From NCBI GenBank assembly GCA_002343545.1, contig DDRA01000105.1, forward strand, positions 1-6,012: a stretch of DNA of 6,012 bases, read 5' to 3'. This DNA comes from Bacteriovoracaceae bacterium UBA2428. GTDB taxonomy: Bacteria > Bdellovibrionota > UBA2428. Positions 1 to 6,012 of the stretch are shown in pieces (the first letter of the stretch is position 1; every line of letters starts with the position of its first letter). Made by a program: the position numbers and the translations under genes. The notes under the pieces are model-generated. The model was not told where the DNA came from. It worked only from the letters and a program-made list of their open reading frames with translations, and did not search any database.

Positions 1-1301
1 CCCTCTCTGCCTCGGAGATTCTCGCACAAGCCGGATACTCAGATTACGGTAGCTACATTAAATACGCTCGTATTCTCGCGAGCGGAGCACTGAACAGCCC
101 CCACGAAGATGCGTGGGTCACGAACATCTGGCCTCCGGCCTTTCCCTTGGTGATCGCCTTTCTCTTAAAGACAGCCGGTGAAGCAAGCTACGGATTCAAA
201 CTGGGTATCTTGACCGTACTCGCCTGGGCCACCGTCCTGACCCATTTCCTCAAGAACGTCCCCTTCCTCAGATCCACTTGGGCACGTTTTCTCGTTCTTG
301 CGTCTGTTTGCGCCTTACCCGAGTTTCGTCAATGGAGTTTCGGCACAGGTATTCTGATGACGGAATCTCTTTCGATGGCTCTCTTCGTTTTGGCGGGCGC
401 TTTTTTCTACAAGGGAATCTCGGGTGACGGCCGCAAAGCCTATCTCATCGGAACCTTGTTTCTCGGCCTCTCCGCTAACTTCAAAGCCCTCTTGGATGGT
501 GTCTTCGGCCTTCTTTTCCTGGCCTTGCTTGGGGGACTTGCCTTCGTTGCCCTCCTTGAGCACCGAATCATTCCACTTTGGATCGAGGAAGCCGAACGAC
601 CACGTTTTCGCGCACGTTTGCCTGACCGCATTCCTGCCATGAAAACCGTTTTTCTTTGTTTCCTTGTCCTTGGGGCCACCACGGCGCCTTGGAAGATGCG
701 CAATTTTTTACACAATGGACCCTACGCGATGTCACCGCTTGGCCTTGATCTCAACTGGGAATACCAGTGGTCGCCAACCGATAAACTTGCAGGATTCGTG
801 CACGCGGGTAACACGGCCTGCGCCGTAAACCCGGCCCCTTGCCCGATCATCTACGAAAACCGCCACGCCTGGGGTCCGAAAGTACTCCGCTCGCTCGTCC
901 TCGGTAGCCTCATGGCGAACCCCAGTGCATGGATTCGCTATCGTCTCGAACGAGTGAATTGGCTTTGGGTTGGAGTCCCTTGGCCCAAGAACTTTGAAGA
1001 GGCAAAAAGAACTTTCTTTCTATACGTTGAAGGATTTGCGTATATCGCCGCCGCCGCTTTCGGGCTCTGGCTCCTTTTGAAACATTGGCGAGCTCGAAGA
1101 GCACGATGCTTGAGCACAGAAGATCTCGAACGGCTCGGTCTTCTTTTCGCTCTTTTTTTCGGGATCCACGCGGCAAGCTTTCTAATCTTCCACTTCGAAT
1201 CCCGCTATTCACTCTTTTGGCGAACTTCTTGCTTCCTGTTTTTGGCGTTCGTAGCCGCACGTAGAGCAACCCAAGAAAACGAACGATCCGTCGCAACCTG
1301 A
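1..1301 (+). CDS. GT39/ArnT-like membrane glycosyltransferase, 5'-truncated by the window edge
   Basis: This frame is open from base 3 to the TGA at 1299-1301, giving 432 visible residues; the true start lies upstream, so the TTG at 147 is not the start. The protein is rich in hydrophobic spans, roughly at 195-251, 282-326, 363-416, 441-566 (two spans), 645-686, 1017-1082, 1137-1196 and 1221-1262. Family-like landmarks are a Tyr/Asp-rich segment ending in YARILASG, then WPPAFP (129-146), MTESL (357-371), PWKMRN followed by a Gly-containing stretch (687-704), and FESRY late in the protein (1194-1208). In GT-C enzymes of the GT39/ArnT type such motifs accompany transfer of a sugar from a polyprenyl-phosphate donor on the outer face of the inner membrane. 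The N-terminal loop that usually carries the catalytic acid is only partly visible, so donor and acceptor are unknown. It converges on the acyl-reduction operon, which fits a surface-polysaccharide locus. Family assignment is fairly sure; specific role is not. Confidence 0.8.
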   Translation, partial: LSASEILAQAGYSDYGSYIKYARILASGALNSPHEDAWVTNIWPPAFPLVIAFLLKTAGEASYGFKLGILTVLAWATVLTHFLKNVPFLRSTWARFLVLASVCALPEFRQWSFGTGILMTESLSMALFVLAGAFFYKGISGDGRKAYLIGTLFLGLSANFKALLDGVFGLLFLALLGGLAFVALLEHRIIPLWIEEAERPRFRARLPDRIPAMKTVFLCFLVLGATTAPWKMRNFLHNGPYAMSPLGLDLNWEYQWSPTDKLAGFVHAGNTACAVNPAPCPIIYENRHAWGPKVLRSLVLGSLMANPSAWIRYRLERVNWLWVGVPWPKNFEEAKRTFFLYVEGFAYIAAAAFGLWLLLKHWRARRARCLSTEDLERLGLLFALFFGIHAASFLIFHFESRYSLFWRTSCFLFLAFVAARRATQENERSVAT

Positions 1302-1304
1302 TGG

Positions 1305-1844
1305 TCAGCCTTTCAAGAGGTATGCCTTAAAAGCAGATGTTTTACGTTGATACGCCTCGCGCTCAGCAAAGTAAAACTGAAGATCCAAATCTTCTTGTCC
1401 TTCGGCTAGGACAAATCCAATGGACCGGTTGAACCGAATAGCTCGTGTATTCTCCTTGAGAATATGCGCCCGTAAACGCTTAAGACCGAGAACATCAAAA
1501 CCAAAATCGTACATCGCAAATGTCGCCGCCATACCAACCGGGGTATTCCACAGATCTGAACGGGCCACGTAAATACCGCCTTCTCCTTCACCCTTCTCAA
1601 AGTCACAGTCCTTAATATTTACGACGCCGACCGATTCCCCACGCCATTGGATGACGTAATAGTACTGCGTACGAAAATCGAGGGAATGAAACCAAGCGGT
1701 CTGCATCTCGGCGGAGATATGCCCCCGAAAATTCATGTAGCGGGAAACTTCAGGACTATTGCGCCATGCACGCACGGACTCAAGGTCATCGGCCCCCATG
1801 CGAGTCAAAACGACGCCATATGCTTCGATCGAAGAATGTTCCAT
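1305..1844 (-). CDS. GNAT N-acetyltransferase, RimL/PseH-like
   Basis: Predicted 179-residue acyl-CoA-dependent N-acyltransferase. An early WRNSPEV followed by YMNF resembles the start of PseH-type and RimJ/RimL-type enzymes. A central strand GVVNI, a glycine-bearing cofactor region, and KENTRA followed about five residues later by SIGF near the C-terminus match the usual GNAT 'N-x-x-(S/A)-I ... GF' end. PseH acetylates the 4-amino group of an amino-sugar nucleotide in pseudaminic acid synthesis; a similar sugar-amine role is inferred from sequence style and context only. The start at 1844 is preferred to the upstream ATG at 1904, because its ATG overlaps the original stop of the LuxC-like gene as TGATG and a GGA lies 8 bases upstream (1855-1853). 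The longer form would add 20 residues of unrelated sequence. It is the last gene of the operon and its stop is 3 bases from that of the convergent glycosyltransferase. A ribosomal-protein or antibiotic acetyltransferase remains possible. Confidence 0.82.
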   Translation of the reverse strand: MEHSSIEAYGVVLTRMGADDLESVRAWRNSPEVSRYMNFRGHISAEMQTAWFHSLDFRTQYYYVIQWRGESVGVVNIKDCDFEKGEGEGGIYVARSDLWNTPVGMAATFAMYDFGFDVLGLKRLRAHILKENTRAIRFNRSIGFVLAEGQEDLDLQFYFAEREAYQRKTSAFKAYLLKG

Positions 1845-2140
1845 CAACCTGATCCAAAAGAGGTGCGAGTGAAAAGTTGACTCCACCATTCTTCCCCGTC
1901 CCAAACCGGACCGAAATCGTGCATCTGGGCCAGGGGAACAAACCGACTAGCTTGCGAGCGCGCGAGAGCCGCCGTGTAATGCGTATCAAAGGGGTCGCGG
2001 AGGGCATAACCGATAGTTTGCAAATTCGGAGCCGCCGTCGAAATAGCATCCTCGAGATTACCCCACTGCAGTTCAATCCCGAGATTCGACCAAGCGAAGG
2101 AAATTTTCGCCGGAGCGAGTACAAGAAGAGCCGCGTTGTT
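1844..2140 (-). pseudogene. C-terminal remainder of the LuxC-like gene beyond the TGA
   Basis: Reading on in the same frame past the TGA at 2143-2141 gives 98 sense codons and then a TGA at 1846-1844. The translation starts NNAALLVLAP, includes NLQTIGYAL in the middle, and later has RFVPLAQMHDFGPVWDG. These resemble the LuxC C-terminal strand before 'SP', the 'QTV/QTIG' element and the terminal 'R-x-V/x-P ... G-x-x-x-x' region. No other stop interrupts it. The final TGA shares its A with the ATG of the GNAT gene, the same 1-base coupling seen between the dehydrogenase and LuxE-like genes, so this really was the end of the ancestral gene. No ATG sits near its beginning, and the only internal Met codon is too late to make a useful protein, so independent translation is unlikely. 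It is best read as the second half of a gene split by one nonsense codon. Confidence 0.83.
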
Positions 2141-3022
2141 TCACACGATCCGGCTTTCGAAGCCATTCGCACGAGCCCACTGGAGCCCGAGAAAATTCTG
2201 ACTAGCCTGGTGCTGATCGACCGTGGTCAAAGCGGCCGACTCCCAAGCCATTTCCATCTTACGCGCGAGATCAACAGCATCTTCCCGCTTTCCGCCGACT
2301 AACATGATCCGTTGGGGCGAAGTGCAACCAGCCTGGCCGTAAATGGAGAAAATCTTGACAAGCGACTCCACGGTATCCGGCCGAGATGCTTCCGACGGCT
2401 CGATCCAGGCCTCGGATACCCGATGGGTAAAATAAAAGCCTCGGCTCGATGTCGGATGGGACAACGCCTCGATCCCCTTGGCAGCCTCATCACCTCCGAA
2501 AAGGATACGCACGTCGGACGACGACGCCATTTCTGCGTTTCGAGGATCGATCCGATCGAATACGGCAACCGAGACGCGCCCACGAAGCCATTCCGCAAGC
2601 GGGCCCGGGGAACTACGACTCGCCAAGTATTCCACAAAGGCTCCACAAAGGTCGCGACCACGGGAACCAATTTTGACCGAGAGATGAGCTCCCGTAAGCG
2701 AAATAAGTACCACAGCGAGCGGACCTAATAGGCTGACGTTATTCGGCAGCCATAGCCCCACCCGCTCCCGCGGACGGAGGAGTCCGATCGGAATCCCCTC
2801 CCCACTTTCGGGACCGAAACTCCGATGAAAGACCTCGCTTAGATGCCCTGCTTCCAGAAAACGGATGAGATAGGCCCACTCCGTCCGGGTAAAATCGGGG
2901 TGGCGTTCACGAATCATTTTACGGCGAACAGTTTCGTAATTCTCGAGAAGTGCATCGAGAGAAAAAGACAGCGCGATGGCGACACGACCGCCATCGCGTC
3001 CGTAAAATCGGAGCTCAGACAT
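2141..3022 (-). CDS. LuxC-like acyl-CoA/acyl-protein reductase, interrupted by in-frame TGA
   Basis: This 293-residue open part belongs to the LuxC family of NADPH-dependent acyl reductases, which take an acyl group onto a cysteine and release an aldehyde. Visible landmarks are WLPNNVSLLG (residues 91-100, matching the family's G-N-V-P-L segment), SVKIGS (115-120), FGGDEA (175-180) and YGQAGCTSPQ (228-237), whose Cys233 is the expected acyl-accepting catalytic residue. The ATG at 3022 overlaps the LuxE-like stop by 8 bases and has GAGAGG 8 bases upstream (3036-3031). LuxC proteins are normally about 400-480 residues, so 293 is short. The frame runs on after the TGA at 2143-2141 into sequence that looks like the missing C-terminus (separate entry). 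Without the substitution the product would be 392 residues. Stopping here would leave the catalytic Cys but remove the C-terminal part of the aldehyde-dehydrogenase-like fold, so the truncated protein is probably inactive. Family assignment is confident; its functional state is open. Confidence 0.85.
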   Translation of the reverse strand: MSELRFYGRDGGRVAIALSFSLDALLENYETVRRKMIRERHPDFTRTEWAYLIRFLEAGHLSEVFHRSFGPESGEGIPIGLLRPRERVGLWLPNNVSLLGPLAVVLISLTGAHLSVKIGSRGRDLCGAFVEYLASRSSPGPLAEWLRGRVSVAVFDRIDPRNAEMASSSDVRILFGGDEAAKGIEALSHPTSSRGFYFTHRVSEAWIEPSEASRPDTVESLVKIFSIYGQAGCTSPQRIMLVGGKREDAVDLARKMEMAWESAALTTVDQHQASQNFLGLQWARANGFESRIV

Positions 3023-4061
3023 TCGCGCAACCTCTCAACTCGGCCTTCGGCATGCGCCCTATGAGTTCGAAGCGACGACCGCGACGACCGCAAGGACACG
3101 GGCCCGGGATCAGTCGACCGATATCTTCGGTCAGGATGTTGTGGTACGGCGCGCCTCTCGAAATCGTGTTTATCAGCTGAAGCTGGCCGTCCCCTTCCGG
3201 AAGAGCCGCCAATGTCCACGGATCGCGCACCAGGACGTCTCCCCAAGCCGGTACGTGCCGGGCGCCAAATTCACACATGGGATAAACCATTCCGACCTGT
3301 TCGACGAGACCATAGTAGTCCACGACTTTCGAACCGGGCGCAGCGCGAGTCAGAAGGACTCTCTCAAAATCGGCGCGATCAACTCGCGCATTCTCGAGTT
3401 TCTTCCAGCCTCCGCTATGCACAAAGGTGATCGTTCGCGTTCTTAAATCCGATTCGATATCGGCTGGCATCGTCCGATTCGCCCAAGCCATCCAAAGTGC
3501 CCAAGAGATACCATAAACGAGAAGGGGGCCCGGTTGCTTGAGAGCGCAACGAATCTGCTCTTCGTTCAGGCTCGCGGCGTCCGACGCATCCTTGAGGACA
3601 AAAAAAATCTCCGTCGCGAAAGGCTTCAGCGACATAGCCGCCAAAACGCGAGCCGAAAGCCCTTCGCGGCTCCGTAGGGAAGCGACGCCGTCTAGTACGA
3701 GGAGAGGCCGGGTTTCGCGGCCCACAAAGTCCTCCAGAATCCGAAGCGAACTCAACGACTGCAGCCGCGAGCTTTCTTCGTCGAGGGTGATCTCGCTCGC
3801 GACTCCCGAAGTCGAAGACGAACGAACGATACGACCGTGCACGATACCTTCGCCCTTCGTGATCAAACGCAGACGCTTAAAAAGACCCACGTGAAGGAAA
3901 GGCGCCTCTTCTACACTCGAAATTCTTGGAACTTTGCCGAGGATGGATGCGTAGGCAGGACAGCCACGGAAGTGCAGTTCATTCAATTCCGTGAGCCGAT
4001 CCAAGAAGGCGCGCTCGTCGCGTTCCCCGTAAACTACCGTATCCGAAACCCAGGAAGACAT
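3015..4061 (-). CDS. LuxE-like acyl-protein synthetase
   Basis: Predicted 348-residue member of the LuxE family, distant ANL-type enzymes that adenylate a fatty or other carboxylic acid, hold it on a cysteine, and pass it to LuxC for reduction. Landmarks in order are the Ser/Thr/Gly-rich ATP loop SSSTSGVAS (residues 81-89), HSGGWKK (215-221), DYYGLVEQ (248-255, the counterpart of the ANL 'YG-x-TE' motif), TEDIG (311-315, counterpart of 'TGD'), a PCPCG cluster (320-325) and a GR...ELRGC tail (335-345). Cys345, four residues from the C-terminus, matches the acyl-carrying cysteine on the flexible tail of LuxE. Length is close to the family's usual 350-380. The ATG at 4061 overlaps the dehydrogenase stop as TGATG, with GAGGAAGG 9 bases upstream (4078-4071). 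It overlaps the LuxC-like gene by 8 bases, as expected for subunits of one reductase complex. The acid substrate cannot be read from the sequence. Confidence 0.9.
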   Translation of the reverse strand: MSSWVSDTVVYGERDERAFLDRLTELNELHFRGCPAYASILGKVPRISSVEEAPFLHVGLFKRLRLITKGEGIVHGRIVRSSSTSGVASEITLDEESSRLQSLSSLRILEDFVGRETRPLLVLDGVASLRSREGLSARVLAAMSLKPFATEIFFVLKDASDAASLNEEQIRCALKQPGPLLVYGISWALWMAWANRTMPADIESDLRTRTITFVHSGGWKKLENARVDRADFERVLLTRAAPGSKVVDYYGLVEQVGMVYPMCEFGARHVPAWGDVLVRDPWTLAALPEGDGQLQLINTISRGAPYHNILTEDIGRLIPGPCPCGRRGRRFELIGRMPKAELRGCANV

Positions 4062-5005
4062 CAGGTCTCGCCTTCCTCGGGCAAGAACGTCCGAAAGAAG
4101 TCCAGTGAATCCGCCCGTACGAGGGCACAGTTAATTCGCGCCAGGGGCTGACGAAGAATAAGGGACCAGCTGGACTCAATCGTCGGCATCCAACGGCGAT
4201 AGTCGGCTTCGTCGAAAAAACGCCTCAGCATGGCCCGGCAGTCGCCGAGCGGAATCCCATGCTTCCGGAAAAGGTCGTCTACTTTAGATCCGCGGGATCG
4301 ATTGTAATCAAAAACAGGCAAAAGGAGTGTCGAGCAGAGCCGTGCGTGGCCCACGGATTCCTTCGCATCACGCTTCAGAGTGGGTTCAATCTGGTGGGCG
4401 ATCGCATGTATAAGTCCGACGCCCGAGCGAGATTGCAAAGAGCAAGCCTTTGCGGAAGCCTCGAACCAGGCAAAATCGCCGGTTCCCGGTTCAAGAGGGA
4501 GAAGAACGTCTCGAATAAAAGAGGCCATTTCTTCTCTCAACGCATCATTTGAGAGCGGAGACAGGAACCCTTCGAGAGCGTGAGACCATGCGTCACCAGC
4601 GCCCCACAACGCCGCCTCCGGCGGAATCAGCTCGGTCAACTCACGCGAGTAGGCCCGAGCATCGGGCAGAAAATCCGGCCCCATCTTGATGACTTTTACG
4701 TCGCCCTCGTTGAGAACCGCAATCGGAGAATTCTCGGCCCCGCTTCCCCAAAGGGAAGGCACGACGACCATCCAAGTATCCGGGCTAAGCTCTCGGCGCC
4801 AGACTTTAGCTCGATCAATCAAAGACCCGCCTCCGACCACAACTAGGCGAGCTAAACCCGAACGAGGAGTCTCGATCGAAGCGACAACTTCGAAAGGCAG
4901 ACGAGCCGAAACGAACGCGACTAGCGACCTGGACGTCCAACAAACCGTGCCTTCCTTTGGAAGATCCGTGAGGGTGGCCCAGTCGACAATCGGCGACTCA
5001 TTCAT
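4061..5005 (-). CDS. Iron-containing alcohol dehydrogenase family protein (short form)
   Basis: Predicted 314-residue NAD(P)-dependent dehydrogenase of the group III (Fe) alcohol dehydrogenase family. The nucleotide-binding segment is VVGGGSLIDRAK (residues 56-67). It is followed by VPSLWGSGAE (82-91), a variant of the usual 'P-T-T-x-G-T-G-S-E'. Putative metal ligands all persist: Asp138 and His142 in GAGDAWSHALE, His200 in HAIAH and His220 in VGHA. His204, often near the active site, is also kept. Family members are usually about 380 residues, so this one is short, mainly in the N-terminal Rossmann part and the C-terminal helices. It overlaps the ACP stop by 8 bases and the LuxE-like start by 1. 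An AGGGGA lies 9 bases before the ATG (5020-5015). Beside LuxC/LuxE it would naturally convert the aldehyde product to an alcohol, or supply an aldehyde in reverse; this is inference. A glycerol-dehydrogenase or dehydroquinate-synthase relative is less likely given the motifs. Confidence 0.86.
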   Translation of the reverse strand: MNESPIVDWATLTDLPKEGTVCWTSRSLVAFVSARLPFEVVASIETPRSGLARLVVVGGGSLIDRAKVWRRELSPDTWMVVVPSLWGSGAENSPIAVLNEGDVKVIKMGPDFLPDARAYSRELTELIPPEAALWGAGDAWSHALEGFLSPLSNDALREEMASFIRDVLLPLEPGTGDFAWFEASAKACSLQSRSGVGLIHAIAHQIEPTLKRDAKESVGHARLCSTLLLPVFDYNRSRGSKVDDLFRKHGIPLGDCRAMLRRFFDEADYRRWMPTIESSWSLILRQPLARINCALVRADSLDFFRTFLPEEGET

Positions 5006-5246
5006 CGAAACGAATCCCCTTCTCGGTCAGGATCTCGATGATGTCCGACACCGAGGCAATACCGACAGCCTGCTCGGGCGCGAAATGGTATCCGAATGTT
5101 TCCTGAATACCGACGGCCATCGAAACCACCCCCAACGAGTCCCAAGTGGCGATGTCGGTCTTCTTGAGATCGAAATGAAACTCGTCTTCATTGAGCATGA
5201 AAACTTCCAACAAGAGAGATTTCAGTTTCTTGCGATTCTCGTTCAT
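4998..5246 (-). CDS. Acyl carrier protein
   Basis: Predicted 82-residue acidic acyl carrier protein. The WDSLG motif places the phosphopantetheine-accepting Ser at residue 37 (codon 5138-5136). It is followed by a helix with a hydrophobic/acidic pattern (VVSMAVGIQETF) and a final helix SVSDIIEIL, the usual four-helix ACP layout and length. The basic N-terminal stretch is a little unusual. It is a stand-alone carrier, probably dedicated to this operon and not the fatty-acid-synthesis ACP, because it lies between an AMP-forming ligase and reduction enzymes with no fab genes visible. The ligase is the obvious candidate to load it, but loading of a fatty, hydroxy or amino acid cannot be distinguished. 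The ATG at 5246 has GAGG at a good distance, and the stop overlaps the dehydrogenase start by 8 bases. Confidence 0.92.
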   Translation of the reverse strand: MNENRKKLKSLLLEVFMLNEDEFHFDLKKTDIATWDSLGVVSMAVGIQETFGYHFAPEQAVGIASVSDIIEILTEKGIRFDE

Positions 5247-5251
5247 ATCGA

Positions 5252-5255
5252 CCTC
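5252..5255 (-). promoter_or_regulatory. Ribosome binding site of the ACP gene
   Basis: GAGG lies 5 bases before the ACP ATG, inside the only non-overlapping gap of the operon (5247-5261). It supports the 5246 start and shows that the ACP is translated independently. ACPs are often needed in excess, so this non-coupled junction may raise its output (inference). Confidence 0.6.
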
Positions 5256-5261
5256 AGACCG

Positions 5262-6012
5262 TCAGCGATACTGTTTCCAAACGACCGTTTTGCCTTCCAG
5301 TGACGCAAGCGACTTGGCATCGGGCTTTCCATTCGCCAGGAAGGGGATATCATCGACCGATTCTATGCGAACGGGCCAATGAGGACGACGGAATTTTTCA
5401 CGGAAGACGCCGAAAATCCCCCTTAATTCCATTTCGCTGGGCCTCGGAGCCACGACCAAGACGTGTCCCCATTGCCCGTCTTTTTCTTCTTCGAGGTAAA
5501 AAGCGAAAGATCGCTTCCATACTTGCCGCAAGGCATCACCTATGACCTGAAGCGATATCTTCTCGCCAAAGCGCTTGAATACTTCGTTGCCACGTCCGAC
5601 GATCCGCCAGAGGTTTTCTCCCGCGCTCTCCCCGACATCGCCGGTCGGGATCCATTCACCGACTCCGAAAGAACGAAGACCCTGCGCATCGGCCACGGCC
5701 AGAGCTCCGTAGGGGCTGCGAAAGTGAAGGGCTCCGCCTTCCGCCACGTGCATTTCGACGCCCGGCAATGGCCTTCCTAGGATCGCCGCATCTTCCACCG
5801 TTTCGATCTTCCGGATCGTGAGTCGCGGCAAGGCCTCGGTACAGCCGAAGTTGTTATATATATCGGCACGAGGAAAAAGATCGCGGAGATAATCAAGGTC
5901 GCCAGCCGGGAAAACGCCGCCCGCGAAATTCACTCGAATCACTTCCGGGAAACGGCGGCCCGGAGAAAAATAACGCCGCATAAGAGAAACCTGCGAGCCC
6001 ACGAGACAAACC
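5262..6012 (-). CDS. AMP-forming acyl/acid ligase (ANL superfamily), 5'-truncated by the window edge
   Basis: The C-terminal 249 residues of an adenylate-forming ligase are visible. The frame is open to the window edge (VCL precedes the GTG at 6002), so that GTG is not the start. Core motifs appear in order: YNNFGCTE (5858-5835, A5), PTGDVGE (about 5648-5628, A7), GRGNEVFKRFGEKIS (5597-5553, the A8 hinge) and NGKPD (about 5330-5316, A10) with the Lys at 5327-5325 expected to catalyse adenylation. The region corresponds to the end of the large domain plus the swinging C-terminal domain. Such enzymes activate a carboxylate with ATP and pass it to CoA or a carrier-protein thiol. The ACP gene starts 15 bases downstream, so an acyl-ACP or aminoacyl-ACP ligase role is favoured. 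The substrate pocket lies mostly outside the window. The C-terminus ends in a short basic/aromatic tail after the A10 motif. Confidence 0.87.
   Translation of the reverse strand, partial: VCLVGSQVSLMRRYFSPGRRFPEVIRVNFAGGVFPAGDLDYLRDLFPRADIYNNFGCTEALPRLTIRKIETVEDAAILGRPLPGVEMHVAEGGALHFRSPYGALAVADAQGLRSFGVGEWIPTGDVGESAGENLWRIVGRGNEVFKRFGEKISLQVIGDALRQVWKRSFAFYLEEEKDGQWGHVLVVAPRPSEMELRGIFGVFREKFRRPHWPVRIESVDDIPFLANGKPDAKSLASLEGKTVVWKQYR

Noticed and set aside
1298..1308. Small inverted repeat CTGA-TGG-TCAG as a terminator
   Set aside because: The stem is only 4 base pairs and there is no T-run. It is a by-product of two facing TGA stop codons.
1845..1904. Longer GNAT start at the ATG at 1904
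   Set aside because: It would add 20 residues unlike the family and overlap the LuxC tail by about 60 bases. The ATG at 1844 has TGATG coupling and a GGA at the right distance.
2141..2143. TGA as selenocysteine or as part of a TGA-recoding genetic code
   Set aside because: The site is poorly conserved and away from catalytic Cys233. Other genes in the window end with TGA at convincing positions, including TGATG overlaps, so general recoding does not fit.
1786..2172. 128-codon minus-strand frame starting just before the LuxC TGA, considered as a frameshift continuation
   Set aside because: The LuxC-like C-terminal sequence is in the original frame, not this one. This frame is Arg-rich and overlaps the GNAT start without sense.
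1877..2302. 141-codon open frame on the + strand
   Set aside because: It is antisense to the C-terminal part of the LuxC-like gene, with Arg/Ser-rich shadow composition and no motif.
4686..5303. 205-codon open frame on the + strand
   Set aside because: It lies wholly antisense to the ACP, dehydrogenase and ligase genes, and its translation is low-complexity with no recognisable family.
1305..6012. A bioluminescence lux operon
   Set aside because: No luciferase (LuxA/LuxB) or LuxD is present, and the partners are an ACP, ligase, dehydrogenase and GNAT enzyme.

Overview
The window is bacterial, gene-dense DNA of moderate GC (roughly 50-55% by eye). Shine-Dalgarno sites and the envelope-glycan flavour of the genes suggest a Gram-negative or spirochaete-like bacterium. 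The sequence alone does not fix the phylum. No rRNA, tRNA, insertion sequence or CRISPR array was seen, and no stretch over about 20 bases lies outside a gene.

Layout: positions 1-1301 (+) hold the 3' part of a multi-membrane-span glycosyltransferase of the GT39/ArnT type, whose start lies before the window. Positions 6012-1305 (-) are one tightly packed operon read leftwards. In transcription order it encodes an AMP-forming acyl/acid ligase (5' end outside the window), an acyl carrier protein, an iron-type alcohol dehydrogenase, a LuxE-like acyl-protein synthetase, a LuxC-like acyl reductase and a PseH/RimL-like GNAT N-acyltransferase. After a 15-base gap between ligase and ACP, every junction overlaps (8, 1, 8 and 1 bases). 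The two gene groups converge with only 3 bases between their stop codons.

Inferred function: the ligase activates a carboxylic acid and loads it on the ACP. LuxE and LuxC reduce an acyl group to an aldehyde, the dehydrogenase interconverts aldehyde and alcohol, and the GNAT enzyme acylates an amino group, plausibly on a sugar. LuxA, LuxB and LuxD are absent from the window, so this looks like luciferase-type fatty-acid-reductase chemistry used in a surface-glycan or lipid modification locus, not bioluminescence.

The most striking observation is an in-frame TGA at 2143-2141 inside the LuxC-like gene. The same frame continues for 98 more sense codons with recognisable LuxC C-terminal sequence, and ends in a TGATG overlap with the GNAT start. 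The gene is therefore a recent nonsense mutant, a sequencing error or, less likely, a readthrough case.
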